64,000 nt of DNA from Gambelia wislizenii (GCA_030847615.1 JAUMIR010000001.1:380538687-380602686), one strand, 5' to 3'; counted from the first letter of the stretch, positions 44,210 through 57,618 are shown. The notes: generated by a model not told the origin, from the letters alone. A program made the numbers and translations.

Positions 44210-47120
44210 ATGGGGGAGGGAGACAGTATTCTGGAAGGCAAAAGGGCTGGAGAAAAGAGTCAAACTGTCACAGAGGGAACAAGGCAAACAGCGCAAGGAC
44301 CCAACAGTGGGAGGCAAAAATACTTGCACAGGCAGCAAGCAAAGGGAACACATGGTCTTCGATGTCTCTACACTAATGCACAGAGCATGGGAAATAAGCA
44401 AGATGAACTTGAACTCCTCGCACTACAAAACAAATATGATATAATAGGCATTACTGAAACCTGGTGGGACGAGTCTCATGATTGGAATGTAGGAATAGAG
44501 GGGTATAACCTTTATAAGAGAAACAGGCCAAACAGGAAAGGAGGAGGAATAGCATTATATGTCAGGGATATTTACACCAGTGAAGTAATCCATGACATCA
44601 ACACTGGAAGCCAGGTGGAGAGCGTCTGGATAAAAATTAAAGGGGAGGGAAACAACAGGGATGTTATTGTGGGACTCTACTACAGACCCCCAAATCAGAT
44701 GGAGGAATTGGATGATGCCTTTCTAGAACAGATGAACACACATGCAGAAAGGAGAGATGTAGTAGTGATGGGTGACTTCAACTATCCTGATATTTGCTGG
44801 CAATCTAACTCAGCCAAAACTTCAAGGTCTAGCAAATTCCTTACATGCCTGGAAGACAATTTCATGGTCCAAAAGGTGGAAGAGGCAACAAGGGGGTCAG
44901 CTATTTTAGATCTGATCCTAACCAACAGAGATGACCTGGTTAATGGAGTGCAAGTGGTGGGATCCTTAGGTGAGAGTGATCATGTTCTCCTGGACTTTGT
45001 TATACAATGGAAAGGAGAAGCCAGGCATAGTCAGACACGCATTCTTGACTTTAGGAGAGCTGATTTCAATAAACTCAAGGAAATATTGGGGGTGAACCCA
45101 TGGTCAGGAATACTAAAAGAGAAGAGACCTCAATATGGATGGGACTTTCTCAAAAGGGAGATACTGAAGGCACAATTTCAAACAGTACCATTGAGGAAGA
45201 AAAATGGGAGGTGTCTCAAGAAACCAGGATGGATGACTAATGAACTTTCAATGGAGCTAAGTTTTAAACGGAACATGTATAGGAAATGGAAAAGGGGGGA
45301 AATCACCAAAGAAGAATTCAAACAGGTAGCGAACACGTGTAGGAGTAAAGTCAGAAAAGCTAAAGCGCAGAATGAGCTCAGGCTTGCTAGGGAGGTTAAG
45401 AACAATAAAAAGGGTTTTTTTGGGTATGTCCGCAGCAAAAGGAGGAAGAAGGAAATGATAGGGCCACTACATGGAGAAGATGGCAAAATGCTAACAGGGG
45501 ACAGAGAAAAGGCAGAATTACTCAACACCTTGTTTGCCTCAGTGTTTTCAGAAAAGGAAAAGGAGGACCAACCTGAGGAGAATGGAACAGAGGACACAAT
45601 AGGGGAAATCCAGCTCAAAATAAGTAAAGAGGTAGTACAGGGATACCTTCTTAATCTAAATGAATTTAAATCTCCAGGACCAGATGAACTACATCCAAGA
45701 GTATTAAAAGAGCTGGCAAATATAATCTCAGAGCCATTGGCAATAATCTTTGAGAACTCCTGGAGAACAGGAGAAGTCCCAGCAGACTGGAGGAGGGCAA
45801 ACATTGTTCCCATCTTCAAAAAGGGGGAAAAAGAGGATCCCAACAATTATCGTCCAGTTAGTCTGACATCAATACCAGGGAAGATTCTAGAGCAGATCAT
45901 TAAACAGAGAGTCTGTGAACATTTAGAAGGCAATGCCATAATCACAAAAAGTCAACATGGGTTTCAGAGAAAGAAGTCATGCCAGACTAATCTGATCTCT
46001 TTTTTTGATAAAGTTACCGGCTTGGTAGATGAAGGGAATGCTGTGGACATTGCATACCTTGATTTCAGTAAGGCCTTTGACAAGGTTCCCCATGACATTC
46101 TTGCAAACAAGCTTGTAAAATGTGGGCTAGACAAGTGAACTGTTCAATGGATTTGTAATTGGTTGACCGGCCGAACCCAAAGGGTGCTCAGCAGTGGCTC
46201 CTCTTCGTCTTGGAAAGATGTGACCAGTGGGGTGCCACAGGGTTCTGTCCTGGGCCCAGTGCTATTCAACATCTTTATCAATGACTTGGATGAGGGAATT
46301 AGGGGCATACTTATCAAATTTGCAGATGACACCAAATTAGGAGGAGTAGCTAATACCCTAGAGGACAGGATCAAAATTCAGAATGACCTGGATAGACTGG
46401 AGAGCTGGGCCAAAGCTAACAAAATGAAATTCAATACAGAGAAATGTAAAGTACTGCATTTAGGGCGGAAAAATGAAATGCATAAATATAGGATGGGAGA
46501 GACCTGGCTGAATGAGACCACGTGCGAAAGGGATCTAGGAGTCCTAGTAGATCACAAGTTGAACATGACCCAACAGTGCGATGCGGCAGCTAAAAAGGCC
46601 AATGCGATTTTGGGCTGTATCAATAGAAGTATAGTGTCTAGATGAAGGGAAGTAATAGTGCCAATCTATTCTGCCTTGGTCAGACCTCACTTAGAATACT
46701 GTGTCCAGTTCTGGGCACCACAATTAAAAAAGGATATTGACAAATTGGAGCGTGTCCAGAGAAGGGCAACTAAAATGGTGAAAGGTTTGGAAACGATGCC
46801 TTATGAGGAGAGACTTAGGGAGCTGGGTATGTTTAGCCTGGAAAAAAGACGGTTAAGAGGCAATATGATAGCCCTGTGTAAGTATTTGAAGGGATGTCAC
46901 GCTGAGGATGGAGCAGGCTTGTTTTCTGCTGCTCCAGAGACTGGAACACGGAGCAATGGGTGCAAGCTCCAGGAACAGATTCCACCTCAACATTAGGAGG
47001 AACTTTTTGACAGTAAGAGCTGTTCGGCAGTGGAACGCACTCCCTCGGAGTGTGGTGGGGTCTCCTTCCTTGGAGGTCTTTAAACAGAGGCTGGATGGCC
47101 ATCTGTTGGGGATGCTTTGA
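44210..47120 (+). pseudogene. CR1 ORF2 (endonuclease and reverse transcriptase), three lesions
   Basis: The ORF starts at ATG 44210, six bases after the ORF1 stop. The first 642 codons are open: an APE-type endonuclease (about residues 46-265; ITETWWDESHDW, GDFNYPDICW, SDHVLLDF), a linker, then RT ([32 protein letters not shown]). A TGA at 46136-46138 interrupts it. The same frame resumes with [10 protein letters not shown] and the catalytic FADDTKLGG, meets a second TGA at 46643-46645, and continues through [15 protein letters not shown] 2-bp deletion near 46980 then shifts the frame to [16 protein letters not shown]. As both stops are TGA, CpG decay of arginine codons or TGG changes are plausible causes. 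Confidence 0.88.
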
Positions 47121-47202
47121 TTGTGATTTCCTGCATGGCAGGGGGTTGGACTGGATGGCCCTCGTGGTCTCTTCCAACTCTGCAATTCTATGATTCTATG
47201 AA

Positions 47203-47829
47203 TGATTCTAGGGAGGGTCGATGCTCAGCAGTAAAGCATGTGCTTTTCATTCCAAACACCTTGGGCATCTCCCGGAAGGGCTAGGAAAGATGCCTTTCTG
47301 AACTCCTGGAGTAATAATTGGATGTGATAGCTGTAGATTATGAGGACTGCAGTCCCAAGACCTCAGGAGGGTATCAGGTTGAAGAAGACTATTCTGGTGA
47401 GCAGTTGTGACCACAGATGAGCAACCTGCATAAAACTCTGCTAGCCTATTTATGATGAAGGTCCAAGAAGACAAAGCCTGCTCCTTTGTCAGTTGAAAGT
47501 GTTGCACAAAGAAGCACTGGATGTCTCTTTATGCAACACCCAAAAGTGCTGGGTTACATCAGCACAAATCACTAGTAAGATTCCAGTCAATATTATCGGG
47601 GTTGTCACACAATTAAAATATAGCAACTGTTCAACTGTATGGGTTTTAGTCTATTAATCTGTGAAGTGATGGACTGTTCAGGGGAAAAAGGTGTTTCATT
47701 TATTAGAAGTAATAAGGGAAGGATTTGTTGGGAAATGGTGAGAGAATGGAAAGTTATGTTATGTTTGAATTCAGTTAATAAAGTATTACTTTTATATGAT
47801 AAACTTTTGGTCTTTGGGAATACTATATA
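47203..47829. other. No gene recognised
   Basis: No exon or repeat recognised. Confidence 0.45.
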
Positions 47830-48044
47830 TAATTGTCCCTTCATATTCGCCAGGGTTTGGTTCCAGGACCCCCCGTGGATACCAAAATCTGTGACTACTC
47901 AAGTCCCATTATATGCAGTGACATAGCAAAATGGTGTCCCTTATATAAGATAGCAAAATCAAGGTGTGCTTTTTGGATTATTATTTTTTAAAGAATATTT
48001 TCAAGCCATGAATACTTAAATCCGTAGATACAGAGGGACAACTG
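47830..48044. mobile_element. Mariner/Tigger-like MITE, 215 bp
   Basis: The right end is GAGGGACAACTG; the left end is a mutated complement. TA lies on both sides (47828-47829, 48045-48046). The inner segments TTTGGTTCCAGGACC and TCAAGTCCCATTATATGCA are shared with 49886-50126. Confidence 0.75.
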
Positions 48045-49314
48045 TATATTAGAAAGCTTTCTTGTGTCTCTCTCACATAGTTGGGAATACCTCTTCAGAC
48101 TGCAACTCTCCTGTTTTTAGAAGTTCTTGTAGTAAAAATAAAAATTTAAAACTGAAAGCCAGATTAGCAGTGTACTATTTTAATTGCTCAAAATGTTTTC
48201 ATTGATTAATTTAACTGATTAAACTTTGCAACATGGATTACTCATTTGGAGTCCCTTGCTCCTACTTTTCCAGCTGTAGTTTTCATATGCTTAGACATCA
48301 AAGGCTCTCTTTCTTGAAAACAAATTTCACCCTTCCCTTTCCTAGTAAAAAATGGCTGCATAAGTCATGTTCCCTATTTCTTTATGTATTGTTCAATATG
48401 AATGAGCTAACATTCAGAAGAGTGCCATGCTGACAATAGAAACAAATTATGCACTGTAAAACGGTTGAAATACAAGGGCACACAAAGCAGCATACACTGC
48501 AATGCAGTCAAAATATGCTACAAGTGACAAAAAATGGAGCAGAAGCCAAGGCTGAAAACTACACATTCCAGTTTAAATAAAATATCTGTAGTGGAATGCA
48601 GTCAGCAATGAATGCATGTATATGGTTCAGGCATTGGTGTGGAAAGTGCCTTTAATAGGCTGGATCCTGGACATGCCTTTGCTCAAAGAAGGTTCTTCTG
48701 CCTGTTTTTCAGGGAACTTTCCCCCTTGCCCCATAGCTTACTTAATTCAGCAGGGCATCTGGACCTTCTGTGTAGCATTTTCATGTGTCTCAGCCCCCTC
48801 CATATTGGTCAATAATTCCAGTAAATGACATGCTCTTCTGTTTCGGTCTGTTTTATGCCTTGCAATGGTTGTTCTGCTTCCACATATAGTCATGACCTGA
48901 ATATATCAGGGTTTCATCCACCCTTTTCTTCTTGCTTGAAGTGTGGTTAACTGTGGTGTGTGTTTCTTTGCTTCTCTGCTATTCACTCCATGGACTCAAT
49001 ACCTCCACCAATGGTCCTCCCTGAGTATGCATGTTCAATGGCTGGCATATTTAATTTTTTTTTAATTGTGTTATATCACTATATAGTTCTAGATCACTTT
49101 ATCACTATAATAGTAAAAGAAAGGGGGCGGGAATCAATCTAATAACTGAAAATGTAATGAGGAAGGTTGGTCAGAGGAAAATTTCCATCGCAGAGATCAC
49201 GTTTCTATTCAACACTTCATCACTGAGACATCCCAGAAGTACAGAAGGAACCAAGACAAAGGATACAAATGTGGAAATTTACCTCCTTCTGTATCAGAAA
49301 CTGCTGTGAGAGAA
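48045..49314. other. No gene recognised
   Basis: No BBOX1 exon, repeat or RNA gene recognised. Confidence 0.45.
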
Positions 49315-51145
49315 TATCATAGAATCATAAAATCACAGAATCACAGAGTTGGAAGAGACCACAAGGGCCATCCAGTCCAACCCCCTGCCATACAGAAATA
49401 AACAATCAAAGCATTCCCAATAGATGGCCATCCAGCCTCTCTTTAAAAACCTCCAAAGAAAGAGACTCCACCACACTCCGAGGCAGTGCATTCCACTTCT
49501 GAACAGCTCTTACTTCAGGAAGTTCTTCCTAATGTTTAGATGGAATCTCTTTTCCTCTAGTTTTAGTCAACTGCTCTGTGTCCTTGTCTGTGGAGCCACA
49601 GAAAACATGCTTGCTGCATCCTTAATATGTCATCCCTTCAAATATTTAAACATGACTATAAAGGCACCTCTTAATGTTCTCTTCTCCAGACTAAACATAC
49701 CCAGCTCCCTAAGCCTCTTCGCATAGGTTATGGCTTCCCGACCTCTCACCATTATGGTTGCCCTCCTCTGGACATATTCCAGCTCATCCATATCCTTCTT
49801 GAATTGTGGTGCCCAGAACACCACAACACTCGGACACAATGTTCCAAGTAAGGTCTGACTAAAGCAGAATAGAGTGGCGCTATTACAGTTGTCCCTTCAT
49901 ATTCACTGGGGTTTGGTTCTAGGACCACCACCACCCCAACCGTAGATACCAAAATCCATAAATATTCAAGTCCCATTATATGCAATGGCATAGCAAAATG
50001 GTGTCCCTTATATAAGATGGCAAAATCAAGGTTTGCTTTTTGGATTATTATTTTTTAAAGAATATTTTAAAGCCATGAATACTTAAATCCGTGGATACCA
50101 AATCTGTGGATATGGAGGGACAACTGTACTTCCCTTGATCTAGACACTATACTCATATTAATGCAGCCTAGAATCACATTGGCTTTTTTAGCTGCTGCAT
50201 CACACTGCTGACTCATATTCAGTTTGTGGTCCACTAAGACTCCTAGATCCTTTTCGTATGTACTGCCATCAAGTCAGGTGTCACCCATCCTGTATCTGTG
50301 CATTTCATTTTTACTGCCCAAGTGTAGTAGCCTACCTTTCTCCCTGTTGAAATACATTTTGTTAGTTTTGGCCGAGCTTTCTAATCTGTTGAGGTAATTT
50401 TGAATTCTGATTGTGTCCTCTGGGTATTAGCTACCCCTCCCAATTTGGTGTCATCTGCAAACTTGATAAGCATACCCTCTACTCCCTCATCCAAGTCACT
50501 CATAAACATGTTGAAAAGCACTGGGCCCAGGACAGAACCCTGTGGCATCCGACTGGTCACTTCTCGCCAGGATGAAGAGGAGCCATTGGTGACTACCCTT
50601 TGGATTCAAACCAATTACAAATCCACCTAGCAGTTGCATTGTCTAGCATGGATTTAATAACTTTTTTGCTAGAGTATCATGGGGGACTTTGTCAAAGGGC
50701 TTACTGAAATCAAGATATACTATATCCACAGAATTCCCTTCATCTACCAAGTATGTAACTCCATCAAAAAAAGAGATTAAGATTAGCCTGGCATGGCTTG
50801 TTTTTGAGAAACCCATGTTGACTTTTAGTGATCATAGCATTCCTTATTAAGTGCTTACAGACTGTCTGTTTAATGATCTACTCTAGAATCTTTCCTAGTA
50901 TTGATGTTAGGCTGACTGGGCAATAATTATTTGGGTCTTCTTTCCCCCTTTTTAAAGATGGGGACAACATTTGCCCTCTTCCAGTTTGCAGGGACCTCTC
51001 CTTTCTTAATCCTTAAGAAAGGATTAATTAATCACATAATTATACTCCACCACCCTTCCTGTTTGGTCTATTTCTCTGAATAGGTTATATGCCTCTATTC
51101 CTACATTCCAATCATGAGACTCATCCCACCAGGTTTCAGTGATAT
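49315..51145 (-). mobile_element. CR1 LINE, old copy with internal deletion
   Basis: Reverse-strand CR1 from terminal repeats at 49318 (ATAGAATCATAAAATC) through the ORF2 C-terminus, the RT core (mirror of [10 protein letters not shown] near 50530 and [10 protein letters not shown] near 50700), and then directly into the start of the endonuclease (mirror of ETWWDESHDWNV near 51100-51140). The middle of ORF2 is deleted. Many stops. It contains a MITE at 49886-50126. Confidence 0.85.
49886..50126. mobile_element. Mariner/Tigger-like MITE inside CR1
   Basis: Starts CAGTTGTCCCTTCATATTCA and ends TATGGAGGGACAACTG, with TA on both sides (49884-49885, 50127-50128). It interrupts CR1 sequence that is continuous on either side, so it is younger than the CR1. 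Confidence 0.85.
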
Positions 51146-52894
51146 AACCAGATGCCCTGCCCTTGGTTTAAAATATTGAAACTAGTTCCAAAAATTCACA
51201 TGAAATAGACCAGGATGGCAGTATGTAGTATGAATATTAAAAATAAATAAATAAGAACAAGTAAAATTACAACTTTCACCAAATCCCAAGGTTTTTGGTC
51301 AGGCTAGATGACACCTGTGGCTGCTGTAGCAATGATGGAGAAGTCTGATTCTGCCAATCCAGTGTAAATCCAGATGCAATCTCAGTTTTAAAGGAAACGT
51401 GAATATATATTTAGTATAGACTAAATATTCACAATATTACCCAGGAAAAAGAAGAAATAATGTAGTTTTTATATAACACATCAATCAAATAGGACTCCCT
51501 CATCAAAAAGATATATCTGTTGTTTGTCCATGGTCTAGAGTTATGCTTACGATTTGTAAGTAGAGGAATGACACAAAATCCTGCAAGCTGGGGAAAAAGC
51601 AAATGATTTTTACACAATTACAGTGTCAAAGGGAATTCCATGAGGGGATGCAGTGCATTAAAGGGAATGTGATCTCAGTTCTGAAATATGACAACCTCAA
51701 CCACATTTCCACAGTGCTCAATTTGATTTATGTCATCCAGGCTCTTTAATTAAAAAGGTTCCAAAGCAATTTACTGGTTCCTAAGCAATTTCATCCCTGT
51801 TTCTGAGAAATTATATTTAAATAGGAAAATTTAAAAAATCCTACTTTTTAGAATCACCATGTAATTTTTTAAAAAGGCCTTTTAATTTAATCTATGTATT
51901 ATGGGAAGTGTAGATTTATCCACTGGAACATTACTCCCATCCATGGAGATACAGAATCACATGCAGCCTGATGCTAAGCTGAAGATGAATAGAGTGCGCT
52001 GTAACTAGGAAACAAATAACTTAAAGCAATGATACTTGTGGGAAAGGGAAGGAGAACACAGAAGCTGAAAGAAAATCTGGAAAGGGTCTTACACAAGACC
52101 TCTGGATTGTAAGGCTGAATAATGTTAGCTAGCAGTGGGTGAAATCCTGAAGTGGAATTGTGTCAGATAATTCAGCTTCCAAATTTGGAAGCTAGGATTT
52201 TTTTACAAAGTTTCCTGACCCCTGTCTGGATTCTATATAAAACTAATGAACTTCATTCAAATGAATGTAAGAAATTCTACCACTATAAAAATCAGACCCC
52301 GATATAATTGAGCTGGGTTCACTTTCCTACTTAAAGTGGATGTAAATATCAGATTCCAGACTGTTTTCTCCAGTAAGGCTATAATCAGGCCTGGTCTTTA
52401 GCTTTTCATTCAGGTGACACTCTGAATCTGTCTCCTGTTGGCACAGAGAGAACCATAAGCATCTCCCACTGATGTTATTAGGCCCTCCTTCTATTTTCTT
52501 CCAGCTGTGTGTGTGTGAGGGAGGGAAGGGAAAGGGAAAGAGAAAGAGAGAAAGAGAGAGATGTCCTTTCAATGTGTTTGCTCTTCCTATCTCCCTTGGC
52601 TACTTATCTTGTCTACTGCAAGTCCCCTATGTTCTATTAAGTCAGCAGTAAATTTGCATTGTACTCTCTCTTCCTCTCTGAGCAGCAGACGATTCCTCTC
52701 ATATAAAGATCTGACAGGATTTCCAACAAAAAGCCACATGAATTTCCAATGTTTTCCTTCCCTCTTCATATGGATGACTGGTCTCAGATTTCTTTTGACT
52801 GCATATTAGCTTCTTTGAAATTTATGAACCTATGATAAGAATACCCAAAGGCAAGGGTGCATGATGGATGGGAGTTTCTTGAAGGTTAGAAACT
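51146..52894. other. No gene recognised
   Basis: A GA-rich low-complexity run at 52521-52560; otherwise nothing supported. Confidence 0.45.
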
Positions 52895-54802
52895 GATAGC
52901 ACAATAGGGAACAACAATTGCAAGCATTCCAACAAGAAAGAAAAGTGAGAGGTGTCCAAAGAAACCAGGATGGGTTCATAAGGCACTTTCAAATGAACTG
53001 AGATTCTAAAAGGAGCATATATAAGAAGGAACAAATCATTAATGAAGAGTAAATATATGTAGGGAGAAAGTCAGGTGGGCTAATGTCAGAATATGTCTGG
53101 CTTGCAAAAGAGGTTAAAATAATTATAAAGGTTTTTTCCTCCAACTATATTTGGAGCAAGAGGAAGAGCAAGGTCTACTGCATGGAAAAGATGGTGAAAT
53201 GCTATGGGTGATAGAGAAAGTTTTTCAACATCTCCTTCGTCTTCATCTTCTCCCAAAAGGAAAATAGTGCTCATCTTGGTGAAACTAGACTAAATGATGC
53301 AGTGAGAGGGCTAAAGCCCCCAAAATGTAAAAAGGTGGTACAGCAACACCTACTTACTTTAAATGAATACAGTTTTCCAGGACCACATAACCTGCATCCA
53401 TGTGTACTAAAGGAACATCTAGATGTAGTATCAGAGACTCTGTCTATAATTTTTGAGAAATCCTGGAGAAGAGGAGCAGTCCCAGCAGACTGGAGAAGGA
53501 TGAATTCTGTCCTCATTTTCAAAAAGGAGAAAAAAAGAGGATCTGAACAGCTATCAGTTTGTGAGCACTGAGAAAAGAATGTTGTGTTACTTAAAGTCAG
53601 CAGGGTTTCTCAAAAGTCATGCCAGACTAATTGTATCTCTGTTGCTAGAGTTGCAAGCTTGGTAGATCAGGGAAATGCTATGAATGTTGTATATCTTGAT
53701 TTCAGAAAGGCTTTTGACAAGGTCCCCCATGATATTCTCATGTACAAACTGGTAATCTGGGGAACTAGATTATGCTATCAGGTGGATTTGTTGCTGGTTG
53801 ATGGACTGAACCCAAAGAATACTCACTAATGGTTACTGAAGAGAAATGACAAATGGATTGCTTTTGTGTTGTCTTAGACCAGTATTTGTTAACCATCTTT
53901 ATAAATAACTTGGATGAAGGACAGAGGGGAGGCCCATCAAATTTGTAGATGGCAACAAACTGGGAAGGGCAGCAAATACCCCAGAAAACAGAATCAGGAT
54001 TTAAGATAACGTTTAAAAATTGAAGAACTAGGCTAAACTAATAAGATGAATTTCAACAGGGATAAATGTACAGTATGTTACTACATTTAGTCAGGAAAAA
54101 TTAGATGTGCAGTACAGGATAGGCAACACCTAGCTTGACAGCGATATGCATGAAAAGGATCTAGAGGTCTTAGCAGATAACAAGCTAAACATAAGTCAAA
54201 AGTATGAAACAGCTGAGGGAAAAACATCAATACAATTCTAGGTTGTATCTATGAATGGTAGTGTTGAGATCAAGGGAAGCAGGTGTACCATATTGTTTGC
54301 TCTAGACTTGAAATGCTCTGTCCAGTTCTAGGCATCACATTTTAAGAATGACATTAACAAGCTGGAACATGTCCAGAGGAGTGTAATCAAGATGGTTAAA
54401 GATCTGGAAACCAAGCCCTACCAAGAATAGTTGAGGGAGATTGGTGTGTTTAGCCTGCAGAAGAAAAGACTTAAGAGGCAGATGACAGTGATCTTTAAAC
54501 ATCTAAAGGGTGGTCATGTGCAAGATGAAGCAAACTCAATTTCTACTGCTCCAGAGCAAAGGACCTAAGCCACTGGATTCAAATTACAGTAACAGAGATT
54601 CCAAAAAACATTAGGAAGTATTTCCATATGGTGAGAGCTCCTGAAGCAATTTATCTCAGAAGGTGGTGAACTCTCTTTCATTGGAGGATTCTGAACAGAA
54701 GTCTGATGGGCACCTGACAGAAATGCTTAGCTGTAGATTCCTGCACTGGCAGGGGGCTGGACTAGATAACCCTTGGAAATATTCAAAATTTATGGTTCTA
54801 TG
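52895..54802 (+). mobile_element. CR1 LINE, old decayed copy
   Basis: Starts inside ORF2 before the RT. Recognisable pieces: VSETLSIIFEKSWRRGAVPA with DWRRMNSVLIFKK (53430-53540), [16 protein letters not shown] (53680-53740), and the tail near 54740-54802 (GGGGGCTGGACTAGATAACC, TTCTATGA). Heavily mutated. Confidence 0.85.
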
Positions 54803-55640
54803 AATTATCCTGTAAATTTTGCTTAAGTACACAAGAATATTGACACATTGAGACATAATTCTTGTCAAGGGCAGAAAATTTAGCAAAAACTTTAAAAATC
54901 CATATATTCCTATCAATTTGAAATGTATGAATTTTGAAGGTAGTGTTAGCTTATCTTCTGGATATGAGTGCACACAAATTATTACTACTAATCGCCAGAA
55001 TCCTATATGATCTGTTACATTATGTCCCTTTATGTATTCCAAGCTATGTAGCAGAGGAGCTAAGAAACCCCTTTACTGAATTGCAAAGATGCATAACAAG
55101 ATACTGGCAAGAATGCCCAATGTGCATTGGTGTTCAATGTACATCAAGACTGAAGCAATGTGCATCCCATTGTGCATTGGTTCTGTTGTGCATTGGTCCC
55201 CTTGCGCATTGGTAACTTTGTTGGCTCTGCTATGTAGTGACATAACAACAGCTCTCTACTAGATACAGGACATTACAAAATTGCCCAGTTCTAATTCCTG
55301 TAGACCAAAGTCTACTTATGAAGACCTAACTCCCCAAAAGGATTCCAGCCCTTATTTACCATTTTGGAACATTTGTTTAAAAGCTCATAACTCAACAATA
55401 ATGGAGTTCGTAGGCAGAAGATCACAAATTTTTGGCATAACGTCCCTGTAGGAAACAGATTCTTTAAAAACAAACAAATAAATAAAAAAAGAACTCAAGA
55501 GCAGTACATTTAATTCTTTTTTGGAAGGATGGGAGAATGTACTACATGGTTGAGTAATAATAAAATAGACAGACATGAAATGAGTTCCAGCAAGGAGAAA
55601 GTGATTATTACAAATCATTTCAGTAAATGGAAGAAGTGCA
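54803..55640. other. No gene recognised
   Basis: Short GCATTGG-containing direct repeats around 55120-55215 (CCCATTGTGCATTGG, TTGTGCATTGGTC, CTTGCGCATTGG); otherwise nothing. Confidence 0.4.
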
Positions 55641-55679
55641 TTATGAGCACCAACAAAGACTGAGCATCATTAGATATAT

Positions 55680-56110
55680 TATTTTTATTATTTATTTTAT
55701 TAACTATTTATATTTATTTTATTTTATTTATACCCCACCTTTCTTCTAATAATTTGAACAGACTAAATCATATTGATCAATTTAACAAATTAAACATTTA
55801 AAGCAGCTTTAAACCATGGATGTGTATATATATATATATATATTTTGCGGGAGGAGGATCGTTATAGGAAACAGCTTACATATATAAACTAGAACTCCGA
55901 TCTTTCCCTTCAAATCCAGTCATTCTGCTCCCTGCCCTTCATGTAACTTCCTTTACCTTTTGTAAACTACCTCTCAAATCTATCCACCTAGCCATCTTTC
56001 CATCTGTCAATGTACAGTATCTATCTGATCTATTACTTTATTTATATCCTGCCTTTTCCCAAAAACTGGGACTTAAGGCAGCTTAGAAAATAAAAAGAAA
56101 TAAAATTAAA
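55680..56110 (+). mobile_element. LINE-tail-like A/T-rich fragments
   Basis: TTATACCCCACCTTTCTTC (55718) and TTTATATCCTGCCTTTTCCC with GGGACTTAAGGCAGCTTAG (56039-56084) resemble the 3' tail at 15610-15765. A TA run lies at 55826-55843. Confidence 0.3.
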
Positions 56111-56282
56111 AACTTATGTAGCCCAAACTGTACAAAATTTTATGTGCTTTTGTTTCCCCCCTGATCCATGCAGTAGCTTGTTTTTCTGTGCTTTTGGTTT
56201 TCTACACAGTAATCTTTCTTTACAAAGGAAACAATAACAAATGATATCAATAGAACTGAAAGACATAGACATGTTAGTATGG

Positions 56283-56400
56283 AATATCAGTAAGCAAGGG
56301 GATCTTGTAGCACCTTTGAGACTAACTGAAAGAAGTTACAGCCTACGCTTTCATAGACTTGGTCTACTTCCTCAGATGCACGGAATGAACTGGATGTCCT
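56283..56400 (-). repeat. Unclassified interspersed repeat
   Basis: Reverse-oriented relative of 29110-29280 (GAGACTAACTGAAAGAAG, CGCTTTCATAGACTTGG, CCTCAGATGCACG). Confidence 0.4.
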
Positions 56401-57044
56401 GAGCATATTCTAGTCTTCACTTTAAGGATACTCTAATAAACCTGGCCAAACCTGCCAGTTTTGCCTGGCAGATAGCATGATTAATTGGACATTTTTCTTT
56501 TCTTATGAACGGCCATTAGCCCATGGAAAATTCATTTAAGGGCTAAGCCAAAATTAAGAGTAGAGCTTGCAGGATTTCATAGATCTTTCCTGAAATGAAT
56601 GGTTGTCTGTGTAGCTCATGTAAGGCAGGGAATAACACTAATTGTGTTGTTATTTGCAGTGGGGGTGAGGGAGGAATGTTAAAGACCCAGTTTCCTGGCT
56701 TGGGAAAAAGTCACTGAGGTACATTTACAAACAAAACAAATGGTTGTTTTGCTGGAAAGTCTATCCTTCACTAATTACTGTAGTTCTCTGTTCAGGGAAA
56801 GAAAGACAAGGTGGGAGAGACCCGTTTTTTCTGTTTCCTCCTATTGTCCTCTTGGCTGAAAGGCTCCCAGCGGCTACAACCTCCCAGACAGGTAATTTTT
56901 CTTATGAAGAAAGACACTTCCCTGCCAGAAAATTAATCACTATCATCAACCCCCCACCTTTTTCCTTTTTGCTGGCCTTCCTTTACAGGACTCCCCCTCC
57001 TACTTATAGCAACTGCTTTGCCCAGGGGCCTTTTTAAACAACAC
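56401..57044. other. No gene recognised
   Basis: No supported feature. The 97-codon frame at 56744-57037 has no recognised family. Confidence 0.4.
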
Positions 57045-57235
57045 ATGATGGAATGGAATCATGATAGCTCCATGATTCCATTTTAGTTGCCATGCAGCAT
57101 CCTTTGGAATCCTGGGAGTTGTAGTTTAGTGAGGCACTAGAGCTCTCTGGCTGGGCATTCTTAATACCTCTCCCTGATCTACAGATTCAAAGATTTCATA
57201 AGATGAAAACATGGCACTTAAACTGGTATCACAGC
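57045..57235. mobile_element. Palindromic MITE (family 2)
   Basis: ATTCCATTTTAGTTGCCATG, AATCCTGGGAGTTGTAGTTT and GTGAGGCACTAGAGCTCT match the family in order; the right half is degraded. Confidence 0.6.
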
Positions 57236-57289
57236 TGGATGGTCCTGGAATCTTGTAAACAGAAACTAACGTTTCTCCTTCCATCCTAG

Positions 57290-57322
57290 GTGTGTGTGTG
57301 TGTGTGTTTGTGTGTGTGTGTG
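57290..57322. repeat. (GT)n microsatellite
   Basis: GT repeat with one TTTG interruption. Confidence 0.9.
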
Positions 57323-57545
57323 CACGCCTTCAAGTCACCTGTGGACTTATGGCAACCTCATGAATTTCATAGGGTTCTCTTAGGCAAGGAATACTCAGAG
57401 ATGGTTTCTCCAGATCCTTCCTCTGAAATACAAGTATTTACTGCATTTGTATGCTACCTTTCTTTCAGAATGAGAGAATCAGCCTGAAAAAAAATTCACA
57501 ATAAAATTAAAAATATAATTACAGTCTACAGCACCTGGTATTCAT
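57323..57545 (-). mobile_element. 5S-rRNA-derived SINE, interrupted
   Basis: Body CAAGTCACCTGTGGACTTAT, GGCAAGGAATACTCAGAG and CCTCTGAAATACA, then about 90 bp of other sequence, then the 5S-like head resuming ACAGTCTACAGCACCTGGTA. The flanks of the insert share TACA, so it may itself be a small insertion. Confidence 0.5.
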
Positions 57546-57618
57546 TGGGGATGACTTAATCTAGGACTCTTAGTCTCTGCATGTGTGAAAATTAATAAAA
57601 GCAGCTGCTGAAGGCATA

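Larger units (their letters stand above)
43848..47202 (+). mobile_element. CR1 LINE, nearly full ORF2, 5'-truncated
   Basis: Contains the end of ORF1, all of ORF2 and the CR1 tail with terminal ATTCTATG repeats at about 47186-47202. It lies in the BBOX1 intron, opposite in strand to the gene. This is the best preserved LINE in the window; three lesions separate it from an open ORF2. Confidence 0.9.

Noticed and set aside
45178..45846. 222-codon antisense frame inside CR1
   Set aside because: It mirrors the CR1 ORF2 frame and has no family of its own.
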